DNA from: Caballeronia sp. GAFFF1
Lineage (GTDB): Bacteria > Pseudomonadota > Gammaproteobacteria > Burkholderiales > Burkholderiaceae
DNA: 64,000 nucleotides
Reading direction: 5' to 3'
Assembly: GCF_023630705.1 (NCBI RefSeq)
Contig: NZ_JALQEM010000031.1
Coordinates: 243,112-307,111 of the forward strand
Shown: positions 57,517 to 64,000 of the stretch, one piece after another
How positions within the stretch are numbered: position 1 is the stretch's first letter
Layout of the letters: each line of letters starts with the position of its first letter
The notes under the pieces: model-generated
Seen by the model: the letters and a program-made list of their open reading frames with translations, nothing else
What the model was told of the DNA's origin: nothing
Database searches by the model: none
Translations under genes and position numbers: made by a program

Positions 57517-57817
57517 TGCCGGTCGTGAAACGCGAGGCGCGGCGGCAATAAAGCGCTTTGCCGCGACGCAGGACCGGCGCATACTCGGCGTACGCGCCGG
57601 CCAGGCAAAACTTGCCGTCCCGCTTGCAAGAATGGGACGGCATTTTTCTATCCGCGTCCCTGTCAGACTGACAAGACGATCGCGCGCGCAACGTCCCGTA
57701 AGCGATCCTTTAAGGCAGCTTGACACGCCGCTTGATAGCCCATGCGGCATGCCTGTCGGCTCGTTCTTCGCGCCATATGTAATGGCGCGGCCTCGCAATC
57801 CGTTCAAGGAGTACGCC
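57517..57817. other. Intergenic region after the LysE gene
   Basis: No gene is supported in this 301-bp gap apart from the terminator at 57613-57647. The right part carries the promoter of the small gene at 57818; a GTAATGG and TTTAAGG context is visible but no certain -10/-35. Confidence 0.5.
57613..57647 (+). terminator. Rho-independent terminator of the LysE gene
   Basis: TGCCGTCCC (57613-57621) and GGGACGGCA (57634-57642) form a 9-bp stem with a 12-base loop, followed by five T. Confidence 0.85.
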
Positions 57818-57985
57818 ATGTCTGGAGCCAACCGCCCATCCGGTCCCGCCACGCGCAAAGCCCTCGACCTCGCCGATCAGATCGAGCGCGACGAATTGGA
57901 GAACCACTTGCTGGATGCGCAAAGCCGCGTCGACGACGAGGAGGACGGCGAGGAAACCGACTCCGATGGCACGCCGCGACGCTAG
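57818..57985 (+). CDS. Small acidic hypothetical protein
   Basis: A 55-residue hydrophilic protein, MSGANRPSGPATRKALDLAD at the start and an acidic tail with DDEEDGEETDSDG. ATG 57818 has AAGGAG seven bases upstream. No signal peptide or membrane segment. The high charge and helix content suggest a small helical or disordered protein. Similar short proteins are common in Burkholderia, function unknown. A strong terminator follows. Confidence 0.75.
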   Translation: MSGANRPSGPATRKALDLADQIERDELENHLLDAQSRVDDEEDGEETDSDGTPRR

Positions 57986-58006
57986 CCCGCTGACGAGCGC
58001 GCCCGA

Positions 58007-58046
58007 CGCCGCAATGCCCTTTCGCACGGGGCATTGCGGCGTTTTT
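58007..58046 (+). terminator. Rho-independent terminator after the small acidic protein
   Basis: CGCCGCAATGCCC (58007-58019) and GGGCATTGCGGCG (58029-58041) form a perfect 13-bp stem with a 9-base loop and five T. Confidence 0.92.
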
Positions 58047-58209
58047 GTTTCTGCGGCCGACACATCCGGCGAATTAGGCACAGCAGTTGCTCTGACCCTT
58101 CGTGCCGCCAAACCCTGAACAAAAGCGCGGCACGACCGATGAGCGAAGGCGGCAACGGTTTCAGTCCGCATGCAAATCGAACTACCAACCGAACCCCGTA
58201 GGAGGCCTC

Positions 58210-58371
58210 ATGCTCCGTTACGCTGCAATTTTTTTCATCATCGCGATCATCGCGGCCGTTTTCGGCTTCGGCGGTATCGCAACGGGCGCGGCGGAAATCG
58301 CCAAGATCCTGTTCTTCATCTTCATCGTGATTTTCCTCGCGACTCTGCTGCTCGGCGTGTTCAGGCGATGA
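58210..58371 (+). CDS. DUF1328 small membrane protein (YtjA-like)
   Basis: A 53-residue protein made of two hydrophobic helices: [20 protein letters not shown] and [20 protein letters not shown], with the conserved [13 protein letters not shown] link. This is the DUF1328 pattern, widespread in Proteobacteria and linked to stress conditions in some species. ATG 58210 has AGGAGG eight bases upstream. Function not established. Confidence 0.93.
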   Translation: MLRYAAIFFIIAIIAAVFGFGGIATGAAEIAKILFFIFIVIFLATLLLGVFRR

Positions 58372-58388
58372 CGATTGCTTCATCGCAT

Positions 58389-58438
58389 GCGTTGCAATCG
58401 GAACGCGCGGGCCGGATGGCCCGCGCGTTTTGCAACGC
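58389..58438. terminator. Bidirectional terminator between DUF1328 and MBL-fold genes
   Basis: An inner stem, AACGCGCGGGCC (58402-58413) and GGCCCGCGCGTT (58418-58429), loop GGAT, plus an outer stem GCGTTGCAA (58389-58397) and TTGCAACGC (58430-58438). Very stable, between convergent genes. Confidence 0.85.
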
Positions 58439-58446
58439 GCTCATTG

Positions 58447-59604
58447 CTACGGTGTGCTTACGGATTTCTGCGCCACCGGCGCATCGAGACGAACCGTTTG
58501 TCCATGCATGAGCACCGTGAACGCATCGGCGGGTAAACCCGCTTTTCGAACCGCTTCTGAGAGACGACGCGGCGGTTCGTCGAGCGGTTCGTCGGTGAGC
58601 TCGAATGTGCCCCAGTGAACGCCGATAGCACGTTTCGCATGTATGTCCTCGAAGATGCGCACGGCCTCTTCCGGATCGACGTGCTGCGCATGCATGAACC
58701 AGCGCGGGTCGTAGGCGCCGATGGGAATCAAGGCGAGATCGAAGCCGCCGAAGCGTGCGCCTATGTCGCGAAAGTCCGGCGAATAGCCGGTGTCGCCCGC
58801 AAAGAAAAACGAATAAGGACGCGCCGATCCCGGCGGTGTCTTGACTACCCAACTGCCCCATAAGGTCTCGGCGCGATCGAACGGCGTGCGAGCCGACCAG
58901 TGTTGCGCGGGCGCGAACCAGATATCGAGGCCGGCGGCGTGCGTTTCATCGCCCCAATCCAGTTCTTCGGCGTTCGTAATGCCGACGCTCGTCATCCACG
59001 CTTTTACACCCATTGGAACGAGAAAACGCGGCGGGCCTTCTGCTTGACGGTTCAATGCCTCGACGGTCGCTTTGTCGAGATGATCGTAGTGATTGTGCGA
59101 GATCAGCACGATATCGATATGCGGAAGCTCATCGAGCGCGAGCCCGGGCGGCGTCTTGCGCTTCGGCCCGATGAATGTGAACGGCGAAGCCCGCTCGGAA
59201 AACACAGGATCGGTCAACACGTTGACGCCGTTTATCTGCACGAGTGCAGTCGAATGGCCGATCCACGTGAGCGTATCGACGCTACGGTTCGATTTGAGAA
59301 ACGCAACGTCCGGACGCGCAATGGGAAAGCGATAACCGTTTGCGGGCGGCTTCGGCAATCCCTGCTGGAAGCGCTGCCACTGCCACTTCAAGAGTGATTC
59401 GCGCGGCAGATGCCCGTAGTTGTTCTCGAAGCCCGACGACGTGTGCTTCGCGTGATGCAGTGGCTGCGGTTCGCTCGACGGGACAGGCGCTTCGCTACTC
59501 ACAGCAGTTCCACCTGTTGCGCATCCGGCCATGAGCGAGAGCGCACAGACGGCAATGCGCGCGTATGGTCGAACAACACGGGCAGCGGTATAGGCGAAGC
59601 GCAT
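58447..59604 (-). CDS. Metallo-beta-lactamase-fold lipoprotein (NAPE-PLD-like)
   Basis: A 385-residue protein with lipoprotein signal (ARIAVCALSLMAGC; Cys would be lipidated). The hydrolase motif is LISHNHYDHLD, preceded by LTWIGHSTALVQINGVNVL, as in the NAPE-PLD/UlaG-like group. Further metal ligands lie in FFAGDTGYSPDF and VHWGTFELT. It could cleave phospholipid-type diesters at the outer face of the inner membrane or inner leaflet of the outer membrane. ATG 59604 sets the lipoprotein signal at the N-terminus. Confidence 0.88.
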   Translation of the reverse strand: MRFAYTAARVVRPYARIAVCALSLMAGCATGGTAVSSEAPVPSSEPQPLHHAKHTSSGFENNYGHLPRESLLKWQWQRFQQGLPKPPANGYRFPIARPDVAFLKSNRSVDTLTWIGHSTALVQINGVNVLTDPVFSERASPFTFIGPKRKTPPGLALDELPHIDIVLISHNHYDHLDKATVEALNRQAEGPPRFLVPMGVKAWMTSVGITNAEELDWGDETHAAGLDIWFAPAQHWSARTPFDRAETLWGSWVVKTPPGSARPYSFFFAGDTGYSPDFRDIGARFGGFDLALIPIGAYDPRWFMHAQHVDPEEAVRIFEDIHAKRAIGVHWGTFELTDEPLDEPPRRLSEAVRKAGLPADAFTVLMHGQTVRLDAPVAQKSVSTP

Positions 59605-59873
59605 GTCGTGGTCTTGAGATGAGATTCCGCATTGCACATTCGTTCATACGGAATGTAGAAAGGGAGGTCATGCCCCATTTGGCAGCCGTCCAAGCGAACG
59701 GCACGATAGTCGTCAGCCGCATGAACAAAGGCTCCCGAGCAATTTGCGCGCCGTCGGCCCGCTTCTTGCCTATTCTGCGGCGCTGAACTCAGCAGCTAAA
59801 AAAACCGACACAAAGAACCAACAGCGGCGCGCATGCAGGATCGCGCAGTTCGCCAGCAATACACGGGGGCCCC

Positions 59874-60209
59874 ATGGGCAGCAGCAAATACAGAAGTCTC
59901 GCGTCACGCACGTTCAACCCACAGCTGCACCCGATGCACGCGATGCTGGTTTCGCGCAGCGCGTCGCATATCGCAAGCGCGTTTACAGAGACCGGACGCG
60001 ACGAAGCGCTTGCAGAAGGCATCGCCGCTGTCATCGCCCATTGCGGACACGCAGGGCTCGGGCTCTTTCTCGCGGCCGTCTGGCACTGGCTCGACGAGCG
60101 CGACTACTACGACGCAGCGGACACGGTGCAGGACTACATCGAGAAGGGCAAGATGCCGAAGCTGAAGGCAAAGCCACAGACCGCGCGCCCGCGCGACGCG
60201 CGTCTGTGA
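59874..60209 (+). CDS. Hypothetical protein
   Basis: A 111-residue protein with no signal peptide and one moderately hydrophobic helix (HAGLGLFLAAVWHWLDERDY). The C-terminus is basic (KGKMPKLKAKPQTARPRDAR). I do not recognise a domain. The clear codon bias and the conserved look of the central YYDAADTVQDYIEKGKMP suggest a genuine gene. The start is a guess, since other ATGs at 59934 and 59940 would also fit. Confidence 0.6.
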   Translation: MGSSKYRSLASRTFNPQLHPMHAMLVSRSASHIASAFTETGRDEALAEGIAAVIAHCGHAGLGLFLAAVWHWLDERDYYDAADTVQDYIEKGKMPKLKAKPQTARPRDARL

Positions 60210-60218
60210 CCTGACTGC

Positions 60219-62003
60219 TCAGTGCGAATGCCGCGGGTTGCCGCGCGTTTCGATGACCTTCAGGTAGAGCGTCGCGGGCTCGAGACATCCGCCCGTCGAT
60301 AGCTGACCCACGGTCTGCCGATAAAGCTCCTGCCACGGCGTTTGCGCGACCGGCGCGGCAAACGCGGCGTCCTTGCTGCGGCTTTGCAGCTCCGCTTCGT
60401 CGATCAACACGTTGACGGAGCGCGCGTTCAGATCGACGCGTATGCGGTCGTTGGTGCGCAACAGCGCGAGACCGCCGCCGACCGCGGCTTCCGGCGACAT
60501 GTTGAGAATCGACGGACTCGCCGACGTGCCGCTTTGCCGGCCATCGCCCATGCACGGCAGCGAATCGACGCCTCGCTTGATCAGATCCGCAGGCGGCGCC
60601 ATGTTGACCACTTCCGCGCTTCCGGGATAACCCACCGTGCCGCAGCCGCGGATGACGAGAATGCAGTGCTCGTCGATTTCGAGCGACGGGTCGTTGATGC
60701 GGGCGTGATAGTCCTCCGGACCATCGAAGACAATGGCACGGGCCTCGAACACGTTCTCCGCGCCCGGCTCGCTCAAATACGTCTTCCTGAATGCTTCGCC
60801 GACCACCGACATCTTCATGATCGCGCTGTCGAAGAAGTTGCCCGACAGGACCACGAAGCCCGCGCCGTGCATCAGCGGTTCGTCTGCAGAACGAATCACA
60901 TCCTGGTCGGCGACGGGCGCTTCATCGGCGATCTCACCGATCTTCCGGCCGGACACGCTGAGGCAATCCCGACGCAAGAGCCCCGCTGCATCCAGTTGAC
61001 GCAGCACCGCAGGCACCCCGCCCGCGCGATGGAAGCTCTCGCCCAGGTATTCGCCCGCGGGCATGCAGTTGACGATGAGCGGGATCTCTTCGCCGTAACG
61101 CTGCCAGTCTTCCAGACTCAGTTCGATGCCCATGTGCCGCGCAATCGCGATCAGATGCGGCGGGCAGTTGGTCGACGCGCCGAGCGCGGACGCAACGACG
61201 ATCGCGTTGATGAATGCATCGCGCGTCATGATCTTCGACGGGCGCATGTCCTCTCGCACCATATCGACGATGCGCTTGCCCGTTGCGTACGCCATCTGTC
61301 CGCGCTCGCGGTACGCAGCGGGAATGCTCGCGCACGTCGGCAAGGACATGCCGAGCGCTTCGGCGAGGCTGTTCATCGAGAGCGCGGTGCCCATCGTATT
61401 GCAGTGCCCGATCGACGGCGACGAAGCCGTCGTCAGGCGCATGAAGCCTTCGTAGTCGATCTCGCCGGCCGCGAGCAAATTGCGCGCATGCCAGATGACC
61501 GTGCCGGAGCCGACGCGCTTCCCTTCGTACCAGCCGTCGAGCATCGGGCCGCCGGAGAGTACGATCGACGGCATGTCGACCGTTGCCGCCGCCATCAGAC
61601 ATGCGGGCGTGGTCTTGTCGCAACCGGTCGTCAGCACGACGCCATCGAGCGGGAAGCCATGCATGATCTCGACGAGACCAAGATAAGCGAGGTTGCGATC
61701 CAGCGCGGCGGTCGGGCGGCGGCTCTGCTCGGCAAGCGGATGCACGGGGAATTCCATCGGAATGCCGCCGGCATCGCGGATGCCGGCTTTCGTGCGCACC
61801 GCAAGCTCGATGTGATGGCGATTGCACGGCGCAAGGTCGCTGCCGGTCTGCGCAATGCCGATGATCGGCCGGCCCGACTGCAACTCTTCGCGCGTGAGAC
61901 CGTAGTTCATGAATCGCTCGACATACAGCGCGGTCATGTCGGCATGCGAAGGGTCGTCGAACCATTCCTGACTGCGCAGGCGGCGGGGTGTCTGTTGGGA
62001 CAT
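60219..62003 (-). CDS. IlvD/Edd-family sugar-acid dehydratase (L-arabinonate/D-xylonate type)
   Basis: A 594-residue dehydratase. Fe-S ligands are in TTGCDKTTPACLMAAATV and SSPSIGHCNTMGTALSM. MVREDMRPSKIMTRDAF and IRGCGTVGYPGSAEVVNMAP are typical of the pentonate/hexonate branch, as are the start RLRSQEWFDDPSHADMTALY and ERFMNYGLTREEL. It would dehydrate an aldonic acid to a 2-keto-3-deoxy acid using a [2Fe-2S] cluster and Mg2+. A GntR-like operator lies 63-74 bp upstream, and a LacI-type regulator is the next gene upstream on the same strand. Confidence 0.9.
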   Translation of the reverse strand: MSQQTPRRLRSQEWFDDPSHADMTALYVERFMNYGLTREELQSGRPIIGIAQTGSDLAPCNRHHIELAVRTKAGIRDAGGIPMEFPVHPLAEQSRRPTAALDRNLAYLGLVEIMHGFPLDGVVLTTGCDKTTPACLMAAATVDMPSIVLSGGPMLDGWYEGKRVGSGTVIWHARNLLAAGEIDYEGFMRLTTASSPSIGHCNTMGTALSMNSLAEALGMSLPTCASIPAAYRERGQMAYATGKRIVDMVREDMRPSKIMTRDAFINAIVVASALGASTNCPPHLIAIARHMGIELSLEDWQRYGEEIPLIVNCMPAGEYLGESFHRAGGVPAVLRQLDAAGLLRRDCLSVSGRKIGEIADEAPVADQDVIRSADEPLMHGAGFVVLSGNFFDSAIMKMSVVGEAFRKTYLSEPGAENVFEARAIVFDGPEDYHARINDPSLEIDEHCILVIRGCGTVGYPGSAEVVNMAPPADLIKRGVDSLPCMGDGRQSGTSASPSILNMSPEAAVGGGLALLRTNDRIRVDLNARSVNVLIDEAELQSRSKDAAFAAPVAQTPWQELYRQTVGQLSTGGCLEPATLYLKVIETRGNPRHSH

Positions 62004-62065
62004 GGCGTCTCTCTCCGTGGGGTTTGCTCTCGCGTTTTCGCGTTTTCGCGGGCGAGTCCGGTATA

Positions 62066-62077
62066 GTTACCGGTAAC
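62066..62077. promoter_or_regulatory. GntR/LacI-type operator palindrome
   Basis: GTTACCGGTAAC, a perfect 12-bp palindrome, with AT following. It equals the core of the E. coli gluconate-repressor (GntR, LacI family) consensus. It lies between the dehydratase start (62003) and the LacI-family gene, which has the VSKMTVSR recognition helix seen in GntR. Confidence 0.82.
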
Positions 62078-62117
62078 ATCGAAGCATGTTAGCACGCATT
62101 CGTGCGACGTCTAATGC

Positions 62118-63167
62118 TCAGGCGCTCTCTCGCGCCAGCACCTGATACGCGATTCGCACCCGCTTGCTCGCGTGCTTGACGGCGCCCTTCTCGCGTTCTT
62201 CGAGCGCGGCCAGCAATACCTCGCCCGTGCGCAAGCCGATGCCATACGCATCGACGGATACGGTCGTGATCGAAGGCGTGCAACATGCCGCGACCTCGAA
62301 GTTGCCGAAGCCGGCCACCGCGATGTCGCCGGGCACCGAAAGCCCACGCCGGTGACACTCCATTATCGCGCCAAACGCCGACATGTCGCTGACGCACATC
62401 ACAGCCTGCGTGTCCGGCCACGCGGCGAGCAGCGACGCGATGGCGGGTCCGCCGTGGCTCATCGTGATCGGCGATTCACCGAGACGCACGACGCGTTCGG
62501 CGTCGAGACTGAGCGCCTTCATCTCCATGCGAAAGCCTTTGAGCCGGTCGAGGCCGCGCCGATCCAGTTCGCTTGCGCCGCCCACGAAACCGATGCGCTC
62601 GTGGCCGCGCGCGGCGAGATAGCGCACCATCTCGCGCGCGGCATTGACGTTGGAGAAGCCGACCGCGGCATCGATAGGATCGCTCGGAAAGTCCCACATC
62701 TCGACAACAGGCACGCCTGAGCGGCGCAGCAACGTGCGCGTCGCATCCGTATGACGCGAGCCGGTCAGCGCGATGCAGCGCGGCTGGTGCCGCAGCATCG
62801 AGCGAATCAGGCTCTCTTCGCGATCGAGGTGATAGTCGGTGTCGCCGATCAACAATTGCAGGCCGTGCGGCTCCAGCGCGGCGGCGAGGCCGCGGACGGT
62901 ATCGGAGAAATTGGAACTGGCGAGCGACGGCACCATGACTGCGACGAACTCGGAGCGCCCTGACGAGAGCGCGCCTGCTGCGGCATCGGCCACATAGCCG
63001 AGTTCGTCGATGGCCTGCTGTACGCGTTCACGCGTCGCCGATGCAACGCTATGACCCGCCAGCACTCGGGACACCGTCATCTTTGAGACGCCGGCAAGCC
63101 GCGCGACGTCCGACATGCGCGGCGGGACGCGAGGGAAATCTTCGGCAGTAGCAGATACGTTGCTCAA
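62118..63167 (-). CDS. LacI-family transcriptional regulator (GntR-like)
   Basis: A 349-residue LacI-type repressor. The HTH is MSDVARLAGVSKMTVSRVLA, and the hinge region precedes GRSEFVAVMVPSLASSNFSD. Effector-domain motifs include HERIGFVGGASELDRRGLDR and GDIAVAGFGNFEVAACCTPS. TTG 63167 overlaps the stop of the upstream lipoprotein (TTGA) with GAGGG nearby; ATG 63116 directly before the HTH is the alternative. It probably represses the downstream sugar-acid dehydratase through the palindrome at 62066, with gluconate or a similar aldonate as inducer. Confidence 0.9.
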   Translation of the reverse strand: MSNVSATAEDFPRVPPRMSDVARLAGVSKMTVSRVLAGHSVASATRERVQQAIDELGYVADAAAGALSSGRSEFVAVMVPSLASSNFSDTVRGLAAALEPHGLQLLIGDTDYHLDREESLIRSMLRHQPRCIALTGSRHTDATRTLLRRSGVPVVEMWDFPSDPIDAAVGFSNVNAAREMVRYLAARGHERIGFVGGASELDRRGLDRLKGFRMEMKALSLDAERVVRLGESPITMSHGGPAIASLLAAWPDTQAVMCVSDMSAFGAIMECHRRGLSVPGDIAVAGFGNFEVAACCTPSITTVSVDAYGIGLRTGEVLLAALEEREKGAVKHASKRVRIAYQVLARESA

Positions 63168-63811
63168 TCGACCCTCACCCAGCCGTCCGGACGCTGCTCG
63201 AGCGTGACGTGCAGCTTCGTTTCGCCGGCTTCGCGGTCGGCGGCGGTGAGGTCGGAAAACGCGCGCTTGATATCGCGGTCGTCGGCCCAGGGCGCGACGT
63301 TGTCGAGCTTGTACGTGTAAGTGACGTCGGAACGATGCGTGGTCGGGTCGGGCTGCGTCCACGCGGTCACCTTGTCGAGCTTGACTCGCGCGTAGCAGAT
63401 CATCGAGACGCGGGAGTCCGCTGTGGCGTTGGGATCGCCTGCCTGGCGCACGGTTTCCACCGCATACTTCTGGCCTTCGCCCGTCAAGCTGTACGCGACG
63501 CCGTCCTGCTTTGCATTGGCGTTGGCGGGCGCCACGGCAGCAGTGCGCGCGATCAAGCCGCTCTTTTCGAGCGCCGCCAGTTGCTCGCGCAAAGCCGCGG
63601 CCGAATATTCGTTGAGATCGCGATTGCTATAGGTAGACGGAAATGTGAACGCACCCCGGCCGCTGCGATTCAGGCATAGCAGGCCGCGGTTAGTCTTCAT
63701 GTCAGCGGAAATAGCGTCGCCCAAGGTGGACTCGCTCGCATCGTTCTTTTCGCCACAGGCCGCAGCCAACAGCACGACGCTGACAGCGGCGATCAACAGG
63801 CTCGTTCTCAT
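63164..63811 (-). CDS. Predicted lipoprotein of unknown function
   Basis: A 215-residue protein with a lipobox (VVLLAAACGEKND; Cys22). The mature part is mixed helix/strand, with RSGRGAFTFPSTYSNRDLNE, YSAAALREQLAALEKSGLI and the C-terminal LHVTLEQRPDGWVRVD. No domain recognised. ATG 63811 places the signal at the start. Its stop overlaps the TTG of the LacI-family gene, so the two may be translated together. Confidence 0.75.
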   Translation of the reverse strand: MRTSLLIAAVSVVLLAAACGEKNDASESTLGDAISADMKTNRGLLCLNRSGRGAFTFPSTYSNRDLNEYSAAALREQLAALEKSGLIARTAAVAPANANAKQDGVAYSLTGEGQKYAVETVRQAGDPNATADSRVSMICYARVKLDKVTAWTQPDPTTHRSDVTYTYKLDNVAPWADDRDIKRAFSDLTAADREAGETKLHVTLEQRPDGWVRVD

Positions 63812-63929
63812 GTGCGCTCCGGTGGTATCGGCATAGTGGTACACCTGCCGATGCCATTCTACCGACAGAATTGTCGCCTCCGGGAAGCGTCGGCGTCGGG
63901 ACTTTTGCTATATTGGCCGCCCCAAACGC

Positions 63930-63960
63930 AAAAACCCCACCTTTGTGGGGTGGGGTTTTT
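63930..63960 (-). terminator. rRNA operon terminator
   Basis: AAAAACCCCAC (63930-63940) and GTGGGGTTTTT (63950-63960) form an 11-bp stem with a 9-base loop; the arm itself supplies the T run. It lies just after the 3' end of the minus-strand 5S gene. Confidence 0.88.
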
Positions 63961-63974
63961 GTTTAGGGCAAGGG

Positions 63975-64000
63975 GAGCCTGACGATTACCTACTTTCACA
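63975..64000 (-). rRNA. rrf: 5S ribosomal RNA, 3' end only
   Basis: The last bases of the window, read on the minus strand, give GTGAAAGTAGGTAATCGTCAGG, the conserved 3' end of Burkholderia 5S rRNA. The rest of the gene, and presumably 23S and 16S, lies beyond the window. Confidence 0.9.

Noticed and set aside
57632..57985. A longer 117-residue version of the small acidic protein
   Set aside because: The upstream part crosses the terminator at 57613-57647 region and lacks a ribosome site; AAGGAG favours ATG 57818.
1..64000. CRISPR arrays, intact insertion sequences, toxin-antitoxin pairs or known riboswitches
   Set aside because: Read through for spaced repeats, transposase motifs and conserved aptamers; none was convincing beyond the listed remnants.

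Overview
The window reads as a chromosome segment of a GC-rich betaproteobacterium of the Burkholderiaceae, most like Paraburkholderia or Caballeronia. This is inferred from codon use, the trimeric-porin type, Burkholderia-style small proteins, a lysine/alanine-rich HU-like protein and the 3' end of a 5S rRNA gene. No assignment below genus group is possible from sequence alone. Genes are dense, mostly in short operons with stop/start overlaps, and no CRISPR array or intact insertion sequence is visible.

Region 1 (1-12119) is an organosulfur-acquisition island. Two four-domain rhodanese paralogues bracket a flavin-dependent monooxygenase and a short-chain dehydrogenase-like protein. A coupled series follows: rhodanese, SfnG-like monooxygenase, NtaA/DszA-type monooxygenase and an SfnB-like flavoprotein that carries a one-base frameshift. 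An ABC importer of the sulfonate/taurine class (permease, ATPase, binding protein) is convergent with it. Together they would import organosulfur compounds, cleave C-S bonds with FMNH2-dependent oxygenases and handle the released sulfur. The substrate is not visible.

Region 2 (about 12300-15100) is a decay zone. It holds a tyrosine-recombinase pseudogene broken by about four frameshifts, a DUF1488-like small gene and the C-terminal remnant of an amidohydrolase. Region 3 (15128-17834) is an IclR regulator divergent from an MHS-family transporter and a divergent type II dehydroquinase, probably for quinate/shikimate-like acids, with a perfect palindrome between the two promoters.

Region 4 (18162-27500) concerns di- and tricarboxylates. 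It has a LysR regulator coupled to a DctA/GltP-like symporter, and on the other strand a pair of genes that together reconstitute the domains of ATP-citrate lyase (ATP-grasp/citrate-binding subunit and CoA-binding/citrate-synthase-fold subunit), an MHS citrate-type transporter and a periplasmic binding protein. Two nearly identical 52-bp blocks with an ATTGAT-N11-ATCAAT dyad lie upstream of the lyase pair and of the transporter. They look like a shared LysR-type operator, and this is the most interesting system in the window.

Region 5 (27649-30036) is a TetR regulator convergent with a DHA2 drug-type exporter. Region 6 (30732-43082) is a complete selenocysteine/formate module on the minus strand: formate dehydrogenase alpha (in-frame UGA with a SECIS hairpin), beta and gamma subunits, FdhE, SelA, SelB, two DedA-type membrane proteins and tRNA-Sec. 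Only SelD is not in the window. A decayed integrase C-terminus lies just past the 3' end of the tRNA.

Region 7 (43417-60209) is mostly core/housekeeping: a YihY/BrkB membrane protein, a porin, a glycerophosphodiesterase-like protein, the proteasome-like protease Anbu, a DnaQ/GIY-YIG nuclease fusion, oxidoreductases, a LysR regulator, an HU-like DNA-binding protein, an EEP-family hydrolase and a phospholipase D/VTT fusion, an aldo/keto reductase, a LysE exporter, small proteins and a metallo-beta-lactamase-fold lipoprotein. Region 8 (60219-64000) is a sugar-acid dehydratase (IlvD/Edd family) with a LacI-family regulator and a GntR-like operator, a lipoprotein, then a strong terminator and the 3' end of a 5S rRNA gene on the minus strand.
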